A stretch of DNA of 41,604 nucleotides, taken from positions 1 to 41,604 of IMG/VR virus record IMGVR_UViG_3300050821_021707. One strand, given 5' to 3'. Origin of the DNA: a virus. The number at the start of each line of letters is the position of its first letter. Positions within the stretch are counted from its first letter, which is position 1. Below the pieces are notes generated by a model. That model worked only from the letters and a program-made list of their open reading frames with translations, was not told where the DNA came from and made no database searches. The translations under genes were made by a program, and so were the position numbers. Positions 9,103-17,556 of this stretch are shown one piece after another.

Positions 9103-10704
9103 ATGGTTGCATCCACTTCTGCTCCCGGCGTGGCCATCGTCCCCGGCAGCGCCGACACCCCTCCTGGCGCCCAGCCTGGCACCGCCGTCACCCAGGCCGG
9201 CGGCGCCACCCAGCCGCTGTTCACCCAGGGCGGCACCGGGGCCGGCCTGTCGGCCCAGCCCACCGTCTTCTCGCCCGGCCAGGGGGCCTCCCCCTACTTC
9301 TTGAACCAGGTGGAGTCCTCCAACCAGGTCAACGTCAGCAGCGACATGGCCACGGTGCTGGGCATACCGGCCGGGACCTATCACATCGGCGATTTGCTGA
9401 ACGCCTTCAATCATCTGGACCGAGCCCACCTGGTCACGCTGCAGTCCATGCTCAGCAAAGGCGGCTTCTACTCCGGTACCGGCGGCACCCCGGGCACAGC
9501 CCAATCCATGGGCACCGTCGACGACGCCAGCTTCTCGGCGTTCACCGACGCCCTGCTGCAGGCCAGCCAGAACGGCCAGAGCCTGGACACCACGGTGGCC
9601 ACCGGTATCGGCACCGGGGCCGGATCGCAGCCTCAGGGCAGTCCCATCATGGGCGGCGGCAACACCTACCAGGTGGACCTGACCAACCCCGCCGACCTGG
9701 CCTACACCGCCCACACCATCTTCCAGGCCGCCCTCGGCCGTAACCCCACCGCGGCCGAGCTGGCCCGGCTCACCTCCACCATGCAGGGCGAACAGAGCAC
9801 CTACCAGACGGCCAAGAACACCCAGGCGGAGACGGCCAGCCAGGCTAAATACCAGGCCGACGTGTCCGCCGAGCAGGCCCAGAAAGCCCCCCAGCTCAGC
9901 CTGGGCGACATTCCGGCCGGGCCCTTCAAGGACATCAACCAGTGGGCCACGGCCCTGCTGCAGTACATGAATGATCCCATCACCACTTCCAACGTGGCCA
10001 CCATCGTGGGTTTGGTCAATGCCACCGGCGGCGACCTGGCCAGCAACAACCCGCTGCGGATCACCCTCGAGAAGCCGGGCTCCAGCCAGACCGGCGGCGG
10101 CACCACCCCCACCCCCCAGAAGTACGCCAGCGCCGCCGACGGCATGCAGGCCACGGCCCAGACTCTGGCCGAATACCCGTGGCTCCTGGCCGCCCTGCAG
10201 CAGGGCACGGCTCAGTCGGTGCTGGGCAAATCTCAGGTCCAGGGCGAGATCAGCCAGCTGACCGGCGGCAAAGCCAAGGACATCACCGCCGATGTCGGGG
10301 CGGCCCAGACCGCGGCGGAGGCGGCGGTCAAGCAGTACACCCCTCCGACGCCCACTCCGGCGGTGACCCACCAGGGGATGCGCCGCCTCGGCGACGACCA
10401 GGGCGAGGCCCAACCAATCGGCCAGCCGACGGTGGCGGCTACCGCCCCTCCGGCGCCGGCCCAGGCCTCTCCGGACATGCTCAGCCCCAGCGAACTGCAA
10501 ACCCAGCAGGGGGCGCTGCCGGCCGGCTCGCAATACATCGCCCCCACCACCCTGACCCAGACGGCGCCGCCCGACCCCAGCGCCCTGGCCTTCCAGCAGG
10601 CCACCACCGGCGCCAACCAGATCCCCTACGAGGGCTACCAGTACCTGCAGGCCTTCAACGCCATCATGCAGATGGTCCACGCCAACACCACCCAGGGCGG
10701 CTGA
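9103..10704 (+). CDS. Virion protein with degenerate lysozyme-like domain
   Basis: 533 residues; ATG directly abuts the previous TAA. Residues about 195-225 contain ALGRNPTAAEL, a helical motif like those of DUF4214-type modules, then a Gln/Ala-rich helix to about 262. Residues 278-375 align with the N-terminal domain of the next protein (WATALLQYM, SSNNPL-like and GMQATAQTL segments). Where that protein has the candidate catalytic Glu (AEGG), this one has Thr308 (ATGG), so it is probably catalytically dead. The C-terminus is Pro/Gln-rich. It is probably an internal or ejection protein; the pseudo-enzyme reading rests on my hand alignment. Confidence 0.65.
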   Translation: MVASTSAPGVAIVPGSADTPPGAQPGTAVTQAGGATQPLFTQGGTGAGLSAQPTVFSPGQGASPYFLNQVESSNQVNVSSDMATVLGIPAGTYHIGDLLNAFNHLDRAHLVTLQSMLSKGGFYSGTGGTPGTAQSMGTVDDASFSAFTDALLQASQNGQSLDTTVATGIGTGAGSQPQGSPIMGGGNTYQVDLTNPADLAYTAHTIFQAALGRNPTAAELARLTSTMQGEQSTYQTAKNTQAETASQAKYQADVSAEQAQKAPQLSLGDIPAGPFKDINQWATALLQYMNDPITTSNVATIVGLVNATGGDLASNNPLRITLEKPGSSQTGGGTTPTPQKYASAADGMQATAQTLAEYPWLLAALQQGTAQSVLGKSQVQGEISQLTGGKAKDITADVGAAQTAAEAAVKQYTPPTPTPAVTHQGMRRLGDDQGEAQPIGQPTVAATAPPAPAQASPDMLSPSELQTQQGALPAGSQYIAPTTLTQTAPPDPSALAFQQATTGANQIPYEGYQYLQAFNAIMQMVHANTTQGG

Positions 10705-10705
10705 G

Positions 10706-12238
10706 GTGGCCATCCCGAATCGCGTCGGCGACAACAGTCCGCCGCCCCCCTCGGCGCAGGCCTCCTACGACATCGCCAATATCTCCACCCCGGATTCCTG
10801 GGCCCGGACCCAGTTGCAGTACATGGGGCTGCCGGTCACCTCCTCGAATGTGGCCTTCCTGGTCAGCTGGGCCGCGGCCGAGGGCGGCAACTGGCGCAAC
10901 TCGGCCACCTTCAACCCCCTGAACACCACCCAGCGCGAGCCCGGCAGCCAGGTCATGTTCGGCGGCAACTCGGCCGGGGTGCAGGCCTACACCTCCTGGC
11001 AGATGGGCCTGTCGGCCACCGCCAACACCCTGAACAACGGCTTCTACCCGCAGATCATGGCCGCCCTGCGCTCCGGCAACGCCTCGGCCTACAACGCCTC
11101 AGGGTCGCTCAACGGCAACCTGCGGACCTGGGGGACCGGGTCGGTGCCGGCCAACACCTCCTACGGGTCGATCACCAGCCCCGGCGTTGGCGGCGGGGCC
11201 AACGCCGGTGGCACCAGTTCCATCATCACCGGCCCGGGGGCCCCGGCCCAGGTGGGCGGCGGCGCGCCAGGCGGCACAACGCCAGGTGGTGGTGGCGCCA
11301 TGCCGGCCGCGCCGCCCATCACCAACATCCCGGCGCTGGACGCCTACATCCGCCAGAACTACCCCCAGGACGCCTGGCTGCTGGATGTGCCCGAGGTCCG
11401 CCGCACCATAGAGACGGCGGTGTCCCAGGGCCTGTCCACCGACCAGGTCCAGGCTCAGCTGCAGCAGACGGGCTGGTGGAAACGCACCTCCCAGGCTCAG
11501 ATCGCTTTCCTCCAGCTGCAGCATCAAACGCCCGAGGAACTCAACTTCAACGATCCGGGCTCGAAAATCAGCTCGGTCCTGGCCAACGTGACCAATATCG
11601 GTTCCACCATCGGGTTCCCGGTCAACACCGTGGTGGGCCGGACGGTGGCGCTGGAGGCGATGCGCTACGGCTGGTCGAACCAGCAGATACAGACCAAGTT
11701 GGGCAGCCTGGTGCACGTCATGCCCACCGGGCCGGGGGCCAATGTCGGCGTGACCTCCAATGACCCGCAGGTGCTGGCGCAGCTGACCAAAGCGGCCGGC
11801 ACCTATCTGGTCAATCCCAACTTCGTCACCCTCAACACTTACGCCAATCGCATCGCCCGGGGCGCCGCCACCGAGGCCGACTGGGAGGCCTACCTGAAAG
11901 GCCAGGCGGCGGCCAAATATCCGTCCATGGCCGGCCAGATCGCCCAGGGCATGACCCCGGAGCAGATCGTCGACCCCCTGCGCCAGGACGCGGCCCGGCT
12001 GATGGAGGTCAGCCCCGACGCCATCAACTTCATCGCCGATCCCACCTACGCCAGGATCCTCACCTACCGGCCGCCTGATGCCGGCGGCAAGGTGCAGCCC
12101 ATTCGCACCATGACCAACTCGGAGATGGAAACCTACCTGCGGGGCACCGGGGCTTACGGCTACACCCAGAACGCCCGTAACGACGCCAGCGATCTGACCC
12201 AGTCCATTCTGACCACGCTGGGCAAGGTGGCCGGCTAA
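10706..12238 (+). CDS. Virion-associated peptidoglycan hydrolase, lysozyme-like
   Basis: 510 residues from GTG one base after the previous stop. Residues 29-150 form a lysozyme-like domain of the type common in actinophage lysins: WARTQLQYM, AAAEGGNW with candidate catalytic E59, FNPLNTT, and GVQAYTSWQMGL followed by YPQIMAALRSG. A Gly/Ala linker (155-205) leads to a helical module (208-510) that is duplicated in the next gene. The domain should cut the glycan strand of the wall during DNA entry. Its place among virion genes, far from the endolysin, argues for a particle component rather than a lysis enzyme. Confidence 0.72.
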   Translation: MAIPNRVGDNSPPPPSAQASYDIANISTPDSWARTQLQYMGLPVTSSNVAFLVSWAAAEGGNWRNSATFNPLNTTQREPGSQVMFGGNSAGVQAYTSWQMGLSATANTLNNGFYPQIMAALRSGNASAYNASGSLNGNLRTWGTGSVPANTSYGSITSPGVGGGANAGGTSSIITGPGAPAQVGGGAPGGTTPGGGGAMPAAPPITNIPALDAYIRQNYPQDAWLLDVPEVRRTIETAVSQGLSTDQVQAQLQQTGWWKRTSQAQIAFLQLQHQTPEELNFNDPGSKISSVLANVTNIGSTIGFPVNTVVGRTVALEAMRYGWSNQQIQTKLGSLVHVMPTGPGANVGVTSNDPQVLAQLTKAAGTYLVNPNFVTLNTYANRIARGAATEADWEAYLKGQAAAKYPSMAGQIAQGMTPEQIVDPLRQDAARLMEVSPDAINFIADPTYARILTYRPPDAGGKVQPIRTMTNSEMETYLRGTGAYGYTQNARNDASDLTQSILTTLGKVAG

Positions 12239-13645
12239 ATGGCCGTCAGCTGGAACGCCCTTTACAGCTACGCCCATTCGCTGGTCGGCACCCCCTACCT
12301 TTACGGCGGCACCGGCCAGGGGGGCTTCGACTGCTCGGGGTTCACCGAGGCGGTGTACGCCAAGCAGGGCCTGCAGATCGGCCGGACCACCGTCGACCAG
12401 CTGCAGTCCGGCCAGGCCGTCGGCCAGGACGGCAACTGGCAGACCGACATCGCCCAGCTCCAGCCCGGCGATCTCATCTTCTACGGCCAGGCCGGGGCCT
12501 CAGGACCGAACGCCCACGTGGTCATGTACGTCGGCAACAACCAGGTCATCCAGGCCGGCGGCAAAAACGTCAACGTCACCAGCCTGTTCCAGTCGGCCTC
12601 GCCGAACGAGCCCTTCCTGGGGGTGCGCCGCTACACCCAGCTGTCCGGCGCCCCGCCCGGCGGGGCCAGCGGGGCGGCCGGGATCGGCCCGCCCGGGAAC
12701 ACCTCGGCGCCGAGCGCCCCGTCCATGTCGGACATTCCCGCTCTGGACGCCTACATCAAACAGAACTACGCCCAGGACGCCTGGCTGCTAGCCGAGCCCG
12801 AGGTCCGCAGCCTGCTCGAGTCGTCGGTGGCGCAAGGCCTGACCGCCGATCAGATCCAGGCCAAACTGCAGCAGACGGGCTGGTGGAAGAAAACCTCCCA
12901 GGCCCAGATCGCCTTCGACCAGCTGCGCAACCAAACCCCCGACGAGCTGAACTTCAACGACCCGGGATCCAAGGTCAACGCGGTGCTGGCCAATGTGACC
13001 AACATCGGCTCGACCATCGGCATCCCGGTCAACACGGTGGTCGGTCGCACCGTGGCTCTCGAGGCCATGCGTTACGGGTGGTCCAATCAGCAGATCCAGG
13101 CCAAGCTGGGCTCGCTGGTGTCGGTGACACCGTCGGGCCCGGGGGCCAACGCGGGCGTCACCTCCAACGACCCGCACATGCTGGCCCAGCTGGAGCAGGC
13201 CGCCGGCCAGTACCTGTACAACCCCAGCCAGGCCACCCTCAACACCTACGCCCGCGGTATCGCCTCGGGCACCATGACCATGGACACCTTCAACGCTTTC
13301 CTGGCCAATCAGGCGGCCACCAAATACCCCAGCCTGGCGGAGCAGATCAAAGGGGGCATGACCCCGGCTCAGATCATCGATCCGCTTCGGACCGAGGCGG
13401 CCAACACCATGGAAGTCAGCCCCGACTCCATCAACTTCATCGCCGACCCCACCTACGCCAAGATCCTGAACTACCGGCCCCCGGCGGTCAACGGAGCCCA
13501 GCAGGCCCCCCGGGTGATGACCACCTCGGAGATGGACACCTACCTGCGCGGCACCGGCGCCTACAGCTACACCCAGAACGCCCGTAACAGCGCCTCCGAT
13601 CTGACCGACGCCATTGTCAAAACCTTCGGAAAGGTGGCGAGTTAA
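12239..13645 (+). CDS. NlpC/P60 peptidase fused to shared virion module
   Basis: 468 residues; ATG abuts the previous TAA. Residues 5-135 are an NlpC/P60 cysteine peptidase, with the nucleophile C32 in FDCSGF, H93 in NAHVVMYVG, and Q105 as possible third residue. Such enzymes cut peptide stems of peptidoglycan. A Gly/Pro/Ser linker follows. Residues about 166-468 repeat the C-terminal module of the preceding protein; in the first 58 aligned residues I count 43 identities. The pair therefore offers two different cuts, glycan and peptide, on the same scaffold. It is likely a virion component used to open the wall at entry. Confidence 0.85.
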   Translation: MAVSWNALYSYAHSLVGTPYLYGGTGQGGFDCSGFTEAVYAKQGLQIGRTTVDQLQSGQAVGQDGNWQTDIAQLQPGDLIFYGQAGASGPNAHVVMYVGNNQVIQAGGKNVNVTSLFQSASPNEPFLGVRRYTQLSGAPPGGASGAAGIGPPGNTSAPSAPSMSDIPALDAYIKQNYAQDAWLLAEPEVRSLLESSVAQGLTADQIQAKLQQTGWWKKTSQAQIAFDQLRNQTPDELNFNDPGSKVNAVLANVTNIGSTIGIPVNTVVGRTVALEAMRYGWSNQQIQAKLGSLVSVTPSGPGANAGVTSNDPHMLAQLEQAAGQYLYNPSQATLNTYARGIASGTMTMDTFNAFLANQAATKYPSLAEQIKGGMTPAQIIDPLRTEAANTMEVSPDSINFIADPTYAKILNYRPPAVNGAQQAPRVMTTSEMDTYLRGTGAYSYTQNARNSASDLTDAIVKTFGKVAS

Positions 13646-13648
13646 CTC

Positions 13649-14524
13649 ATGGTCGCATCCGCGTTCCCGACCCAGCGGGCCCCCGCCTTCACTTCCACCG
13701 AGCAGTCGGCTTGGGCCCAGCTGCAGCAGACGCTGGGGGCCTACGGCTTCTCCGGGGCCGACCTGGTGGCCCTCACCAACTGGGCCAAGACCGAGCTGAT
13801 CGCCGGCAAGGACTCCAACCAGATCGCCCTGGACCTGCAGAACACCCCCCAGTTCGTCAAACGCTTCCCGGCCATCGTGGCCCGTCGCAACGCCGGCCTG
13901 CCCCCGGTCAGCCCGGCCGAGTACCTGTCGCTGGAATCGTCCTACGCCCAGCTGGAGACCGCCGCCGGCCTGCCCCGCAACTTCGCCTCCTACGACGCCC
14001 TCATCGCCAACGACGTGTCGCCCACCGAGTACGCCGACCGCCTCAACCAGGGCTACCTGGCCGTAGCCCAGGCCGACCCCGAGGTGGTGAAAGCCTTTCA
14101 GGATTACTACGGGGTGACCAAAGGCCAGCTGGCGGCGTGGTTCCTCGACCCCAAGAAGACCGAGCCCATGCTGCTCCAGCAGGCCGCCGCGGCCCAGGTG
14201 GGCGGAGCCAGCGCGGGGTCGGGGTTCGGCGAGGTGTCGTCGGCGGAGGCCACCCGCCTGGCCCAGATGGGCGTCAACTTCTCCCAGGCCCAGCAAGGCT
14301 TCCAGAAGCTGGCCGGCGAGAGCCAGCTGTACCGGGGCCTGCCCGGCCAGTCCGAACCGCAGCTGACCGACGACCAGCTCCTAAACGCCCAGTTCGGCTC
14401 CGACGCCGCCACCCAGCTGGAACTGCAGCGCCGGGCCGGCTACGAGACCGGCACCACCGCCGCCGGCACCCAGGTGGCAGGCACCAGCACCGGGGCCACC
14501 GGCCTCGGGACGGTGCAGCGTTGA
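13649..14524 (+). CDS. Helical virion protein, likely internal
   Basis: 291 residues, ATG three bases after the previous stop. It is helix-rich with Gln/Ala. It carries a pattern I have seen in internal or tail proteins of uncultured phages: FVKRFPAIVARRNAGLP, then AEYLSLESSYAQLETAAGLP, then NDVSPTEYADRL. Its first half loosely resembles the DQIQAKLQQTGWWK segment of the two preceding proteins. It closes the block of five probable ejection proteins before a 171-base gap and the scaffold gene. The role is inferred from position and pattern. Confidence 0.6.
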   Translation: MVASAFPTQRAPAFTSTEQSAWAQLQQTLGAYGFSGADLVALTNWAKTELIAGKDSNQIALDLQNTPQFVKRFPAIVARRNAGLPPVSPAEYLSLESSYAQLETAAGLPRNFASYDALIANDVSPTEYADRLNQGYLAVAQADPEVVKAFQDYYGVTKGQLAAWFLDPKKTEPMLLQQAAAAQVGGASAGSGFGEVSSAEATRLAQMGVNFSQAQQGFQKLAGESQLYRGLPGQSEPQLTDDQLLNAQFGSDAATQLELQRRAGYETGTTAAGTQVAGTSTGATGLGTVQR

Positions 14525-14552
14525 CGCCGGCCGCTCAGGTGGTTTAACCTTC

Positions 14553-14577
14553 GCCCCAGGACGTGAGCCCCTGGGGC
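14553..14577 (+). terminator. GC-rich hairpin between ejection block and scaffold
   Basis: GCCCCAGG at 14553-14560 and CCTGGGGC at 14570-14577 form a perfect 8-bp stem with a 9-base loop. It lies in the 171-base gap (14525-14695), the longest gap in the structural operon. No T-run follows, so it may be a weak terminator, a processing site or a leader structure that sets capsid expression apart from the upstream genes. I see no convincing promoter hexamers in the rest of the gap. Confidence 0.4.
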
Positions 14578-14695
14578 CGTCCGGCGCTGGCGGCGCCCCC
14601 GAGCGGCACCGACCATGACACGCATTGCTCGCTGAAACGCAGGACCCCCCCGTCGACGCGTCACTCCGCGCCCCGACGTGAAAGGAATCGGAGCC

Positions 14696-15184
14696 ATGAC
14701 TGACACCAATTTGGATTACGACCCCGAGGATTTCGAAGGCAACATCGAGCCCAAGATGGCCACCCTGCCCAGAGCAGAGGTGCGCCGTTTCGAGCGGGAC
14801 CGCAAGGAGCTGAACGCGGCTCGAGCCGAGCTGGACGCGGCCAAGCGCCAGCTGGCTTTCTCGAAGGCGGGTATCGACCCCGACGACCCGGCCGCCAAGT
14901 ACTTCATCAAGGGCTACGACGGCGACCTGGACCCCGAGGCCATCCGAGCCGAAGCGGTGGCAGCCCGTTTGATTGGCACCCCGCCCGCCTCGCTCGAGGA
15001 GCGGGCCGCCCATGAGGGTTTGGCCCGCGCTTCTACCGGGGCGGTCTCCCCCTCCGAAGAGGACGAGATCAATCGTCAGCTGACCGAGGCCGGCAAACGG
15101 CACTGGCGGGACGCCGATCAGGCCATTCCCGAGATCATGCGCGTCATCGACGCCAACAACATCAAGCTGCACGTAACGGGGTAA
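14696..15184 (+). CDS. Capsid scaffold protein
   Basis: 162 residues. The ATG at 14696 is chosen because AAAGGA at 14681-14686 lies at a good distance upstream; the in-frame GTG at 14678 would put that site inside the gene. The protein is acidic at the N-terminus, strongly charged and probably coiled-coil around residues 25-55 (alternating RDRKELNAARAELDAAKR), and basic near the C-terminus. This is the usual make-up of phage scaffolds, which guide shell assembly and then leave. Position immediately before the major capsid gene supports it. Confidence 0.72.
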   Translation: MTDTNLDYDPEDFEGNIEPKMATLPRAEVRRFERDRKELNAARAELDAAKRQLAFSKAGIDPDDPAAKYFIKGYDGDLDPEAIRAEAVAARLIGTPPASLEERAAHEGLARASTGAVSPSEEDEINRQLTEAGKRHWRDADQAIPEIMRVIDANNIKLHVTG

Positions 15185-15199
15185 CCCCCAGGAGATCCC

Positions 15200-16174
15200 A
15201 TGGCGCTCACCGTCCAGGCGTCCACCGACTTCGCCCAGAAGGCCTACGAGCTGCTGGCGTTCTACGCTCTGCGGCCCGAGCTGTACTTCGACAGCGTCGC
15301 CGATGTGCGCCCCACCAACCAATCCCAGCCCGGCTCGTCGGTGCAGTTCACCATCGTGGCCGACTTGGCGATTGCCTCCACGCCGCTCAACGAGTCCGTC
15401 GACGTCACCCCGGTGGCCCTCTCGGACACCACCGTGCTGGTCACCCTGCTCGAGTACGGCAACGCCGTGACCACCACCGCCCTGGCCCGGGGCACCTCGT
15501 TCGTCAACCTGGATCCGGTGGTGGCCAACGCGGTCGGCTTCAACGCCGGCATCTCGGTCGACACCGTCACCCGCAACGTGCTGACGGCGGGGACCAACGT
15601 GGCCTACGCGGCCGGCGACGGCTCCAACGTGGCCACCGCCCGAAACCAGATAGTGCCGAAGAACACCCTGGTGGCTTCCGATATCCGGGCCGCCCGGGCG
15701 GTGCTGGCCCGCAACAACGTGGCCAACATCGGCGGCTACTACATGGCCTTCATCCATCCCGACACCGCCTTCGACCTGCGAGGCCAGACCGGCACGGCCA
15801 CCTGGAACGAGCCCCACGCCTACTCCAGCCCGGAGAACATCTGGACCGGCGAGATCGGCTCCTTCTCCGGGTTCCGTTTCATCGAAACCCCCCGGGTGCA
15901 GATCTTCGCCGACGCCGGCTCCGGTCCGGCCACCACCGACGTCTACGCCAACCTGTTCATGGGCCGCCAGGCCCTGGCCAAGGCCTACTCCTACGTGGAC
16001 GGCAACGGCGAGTACCCCCTGGTGGTGCCCGGCCCGGTGGTGGACTCGCTGCGGCGCTTCGTGCCCATCGGCTGGTACGACCTGGTCGGCTACGGCATCT
16101 TCCGTCAGGCCGCCCTGCTGCGCATCGAGTCGGCCAGCTCCATCGGCAAGAACGCTTCTGCCGGCAGCAACTGA
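15200..16174 (+). CDS. Major capsid protein, N4-gp56 type
   Basis: 324 residues with AGGAGA upstream of the ATG. It forms the icosahedral shell. The sequence fits the N4-gp56 branch of HK97-fold capsid proteins: an N-terminal helix (TDFAQKAYELLAFYALRPEL), the characteristic LLEYGNAVTTTALARG segment near residues 80-95, helices with LVASDIRAARAVLARN near 155-170, and a C-terminal part rich in short strands. Length is normal for the family. Its stop shares a base with the next ATG (TGATG). This capsid type occurs in both podoviruses and siphoviruses, so it does not decide tail type alone. Confidence 0.82.
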   Translation: MALTVQASTDFAQKAYELLAFYALRPELYFDSVADVRPTNQSQPGSSVQFTIVADLAIASTPLNESVDVTPVALSDTTVLVTLLEYGNAVTTTALARGTSFVNLDPVVANAVGFNAGISVDTVTRNVLTAGTNVAYAAGDGSNVATARNQIVPKNTLVASDIRAARAVLARNNVANIGGYYMAFIHPDTAFDLRGQTGTATWNEPHAYSSPENIWTGEIGSFSGFRFIETPRVQIFADAGSGPATTDVYANLFMGRQALAKAYSYVDGNGEYPLVVPGPVVDSLRRFVPIGWYDLVGYGIFRQAALLRIESASSIGKNASAGSN

Positions 16175-16809
16175 TGGCCGTCAAGCGGACCGCGGACACC
16201 ACCGAGGTTGGTGGTGCCGCGGTCGCTATCAGCGAGGCGGTGGTAGGCCAGACGGCCACGGCCACCCTCACCGGCGGCCCGGCCGACGTCGACGTGATCT
16301 TCTCCATCGCCGCCCCCGACGGGGGAGCGGCCGAGCAGACGGTACACACCGACGAGAACGGCGAGGCCAGCGTCGACATGGTGCCGAGCACCACCGGCAC
16401 CCTGTCGGTGGCGGTCAGCCAGACCACTACCACTGCCGTCGGGGCGGCCTCCGCCGAGGTGTCGGGCAGCGCTCCGACCGAGGCTTTGAGCCTGACCGGC
16501 ATCGACCCCACCTCGAGCGTGGTCGGCCCCCCGGAGTCGGTCCTGCTGGTCATCACCGGCACCGGCTTCGACATCAACACCCGGGCCGCCTTCGGGGTCT
16601 TCTCGGCCGAGGAGGCGGAGGCCGGCGCCGGGGCGGAAGGCGAGCCGAAATGGGAGCCGGCCACCCGCTTCGTCTCCGACACCACCGTGACCCTGGAGAT
16701 CAGCCAGGGTCTGTTCCCGGGGGCCGACCCGGCCATCCCGGTTCTGGTCGGCCAGCCCGACGGCACCACCGCGGGGCCGGTCAACTTCGCTTTCACCGAG
16801 GAGGAATAG
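16174..16809 (+). CDS. Ig/IPT-like domain protein, possible capsid decoration
   Basis: 211 residues, translationally coupled to the capsid gene by TGATG. Residues about 17-97 look like a bacterial Ig-like (Big) sandwich (alternating TATLTG, VIFSIAAPDG, GEASVDMVPS, GTLSVAV). Residues about 106-211 look like an IPT/TIG fold with LTGIDPTSSVVG and VITGTGFD. Cysteine is absent. Ig-like domains beside capsid genes usually decorate the shell and may bind carbohydrate. Decoration is inferred from fold and position; a head-tail role is the alternative. Confidence 0.6.
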   Translation: MAVKRTADTTEVGGAAVAISEAVVGQTATATLTGGPADVDVIFSIAAPDGGAAEQTVHTDENGEASVDMVPSTTGTLSVAVSQTTTTAVGAASAEVSGSAPTEALSLTGIDPTSSVVGPPESVLLVITGTGFDINTRAAFGVFSAEEAEAGAGAEGEPKWEPATRFVSDTTVTLEISQGLFPGADPAIPVLVGQPDGTTAGPVNFAFTEEE

Positions 16810-16811
16810 CA

Positions 16812-17012
16812 ATGGGAAATCAAGGATGGTCCAACAGCGGCGGGGAGGCGGTGGCTTCCACCGCCCGCACCACCGGGGTCACCACCGACACCAGCGACGC
16901 CGAGCCGTTCACTCGCGGCTCCAACACCGCGGATATGAACACCCCTCTGCCCCACACCAGCGGGGATCGGTCCGATCTCTTCGAGGTGCCGGGCCAGCTG
17001 TCCACCACCTGA
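16812..17012 (+). CDS. Small Ser/Thr-rich hypothetical protein
   Basis: 66 residues. ATG at 16812 is preceded by GAGGAGGA, an excellent ribosome binding site that decides this start. The protein is polar and rich in Thr, Ser, Gly and Asp with no predicted core. The ending SDLFEVPGQLSTT may be a short docking segment. The stop overlaps the next ATG (TGATG at 17010-17014). It could be a minor head or decoration protein; no family is recognised. Confidence 0.6.
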   Translation: MGNQGWSNSGGEAVASTARTTGVTTDTSDAEPFTRGSNTADMNTPLPHTSGDRSDLFEVPGQLSTT

Positions 17013-17251
17013 TGGCCAAGCTGTCGGCGGCAGCCCGCAAGAAGATCCCCCAATCGAAGTTCGGGCTGCCCGAGAAGGCCGGCTCGGCGTCGGGCAAGGC
17101 CGCCTCGGGGTCGTACCCGATGCCGGACAAGAAGCACGCCGCGGTGGCCAAGGCCTACGCCAAACGCTACGCCTCCCCGGCGCAGCGGGCCCGCATCAAC
17201 GCCAAGGCCAACAAGGTGCTGGGCTCCTCGGCCGGGAAAGGAAAGAAATGA
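17012..17251 (+). CDS. Small basic protein with FGLPE/YPMPD motif
   Basis: 79 residues, very rich in Lys, Arg and Ala. The pattern KFGLPEKAG, then YPMPDKKHAAVAKAYAKRY, then a helical basic tail matches a small family common among phage head genes and prohead-protease-linked proteins (FALPxxxxYPIxDxxHARNA-like). A basic helix suggests DNA or capsid-interior contact. It starts within the previous stop and its own stop overlaps the next ATG (ATGA). The motif match is from memory; function is unknown. Confidence 0.65.
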   Translation: MAKLSAAARKKIPQSKFGLPEKAGSASGKAASGSYPMPDKKHAAVAKAYAKRYASPAQRARINAKANKVLGSSAGKGKK

Positions 17252-17532
17252 GTCGCACCGATCCGAAGAACTCCACCGACCGCCACCGCGACCCCATAGA
17301 GGGCTACGACTACTGCGCCCAGACGGCGCCGTCGACCATCGCCGACCAGCTGCGCAACCAGGGCTATCTGCGCACCGACGCCCCCCAGGGCTCGGACGGG
17401 CCGGTGCGCAACCCGCCCCGCTACCCGCTGCCCGGCAACGCCGGCTTCGACACCGACAACGACGCCGACGATTACAACACCGCCGCCTACGGCCAATCGG
17501 CGGCTACCACCTCGTCGTCTGGTCCCTTCTAG
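17248..17532 (+). CDS. Small acidic hypothetical protein
   Basis: 94 residues, ATGA overlap with the preceding gene. It is rich in Asp, Gly, Asn and Tyr, and probably loosely folded, with the acidic patch TDNDADDYN near residues 69-77. Nothing diagnostic is seen. By position between capsid and connector-like genes, a head-completion or minor head role is possible. Confidence 0.55.
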   Translation: MSRTDPKNSTDRHRDPIEGYDYCAQTAPSTIADQLRNQGYLRTDAPQGSDGPVRNPPRYPLPGNAGFDTDNDADDYNTAAYGQSAATTSSSGPF

Positions 17533-17556
17533 CGCACCCAGAGTTCGGGGGTAGCG

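Noticed and set aside
14525-14695. Programmed frameshift or hidden gene in the gap before the scaffold
   Set aside because: No slippery heptamer joins two useful frames, and no open frame in the gap has coding character. Only the hairpin stands out.
16650-16811. Longer N-terminal extension for the 66-residue gene
   Set aside because: The open frame extends upstream inside the Ig/IPT-like gene, but GAGGAGGA lies just before ATG 16812, and the extension has shadow-frame composition.
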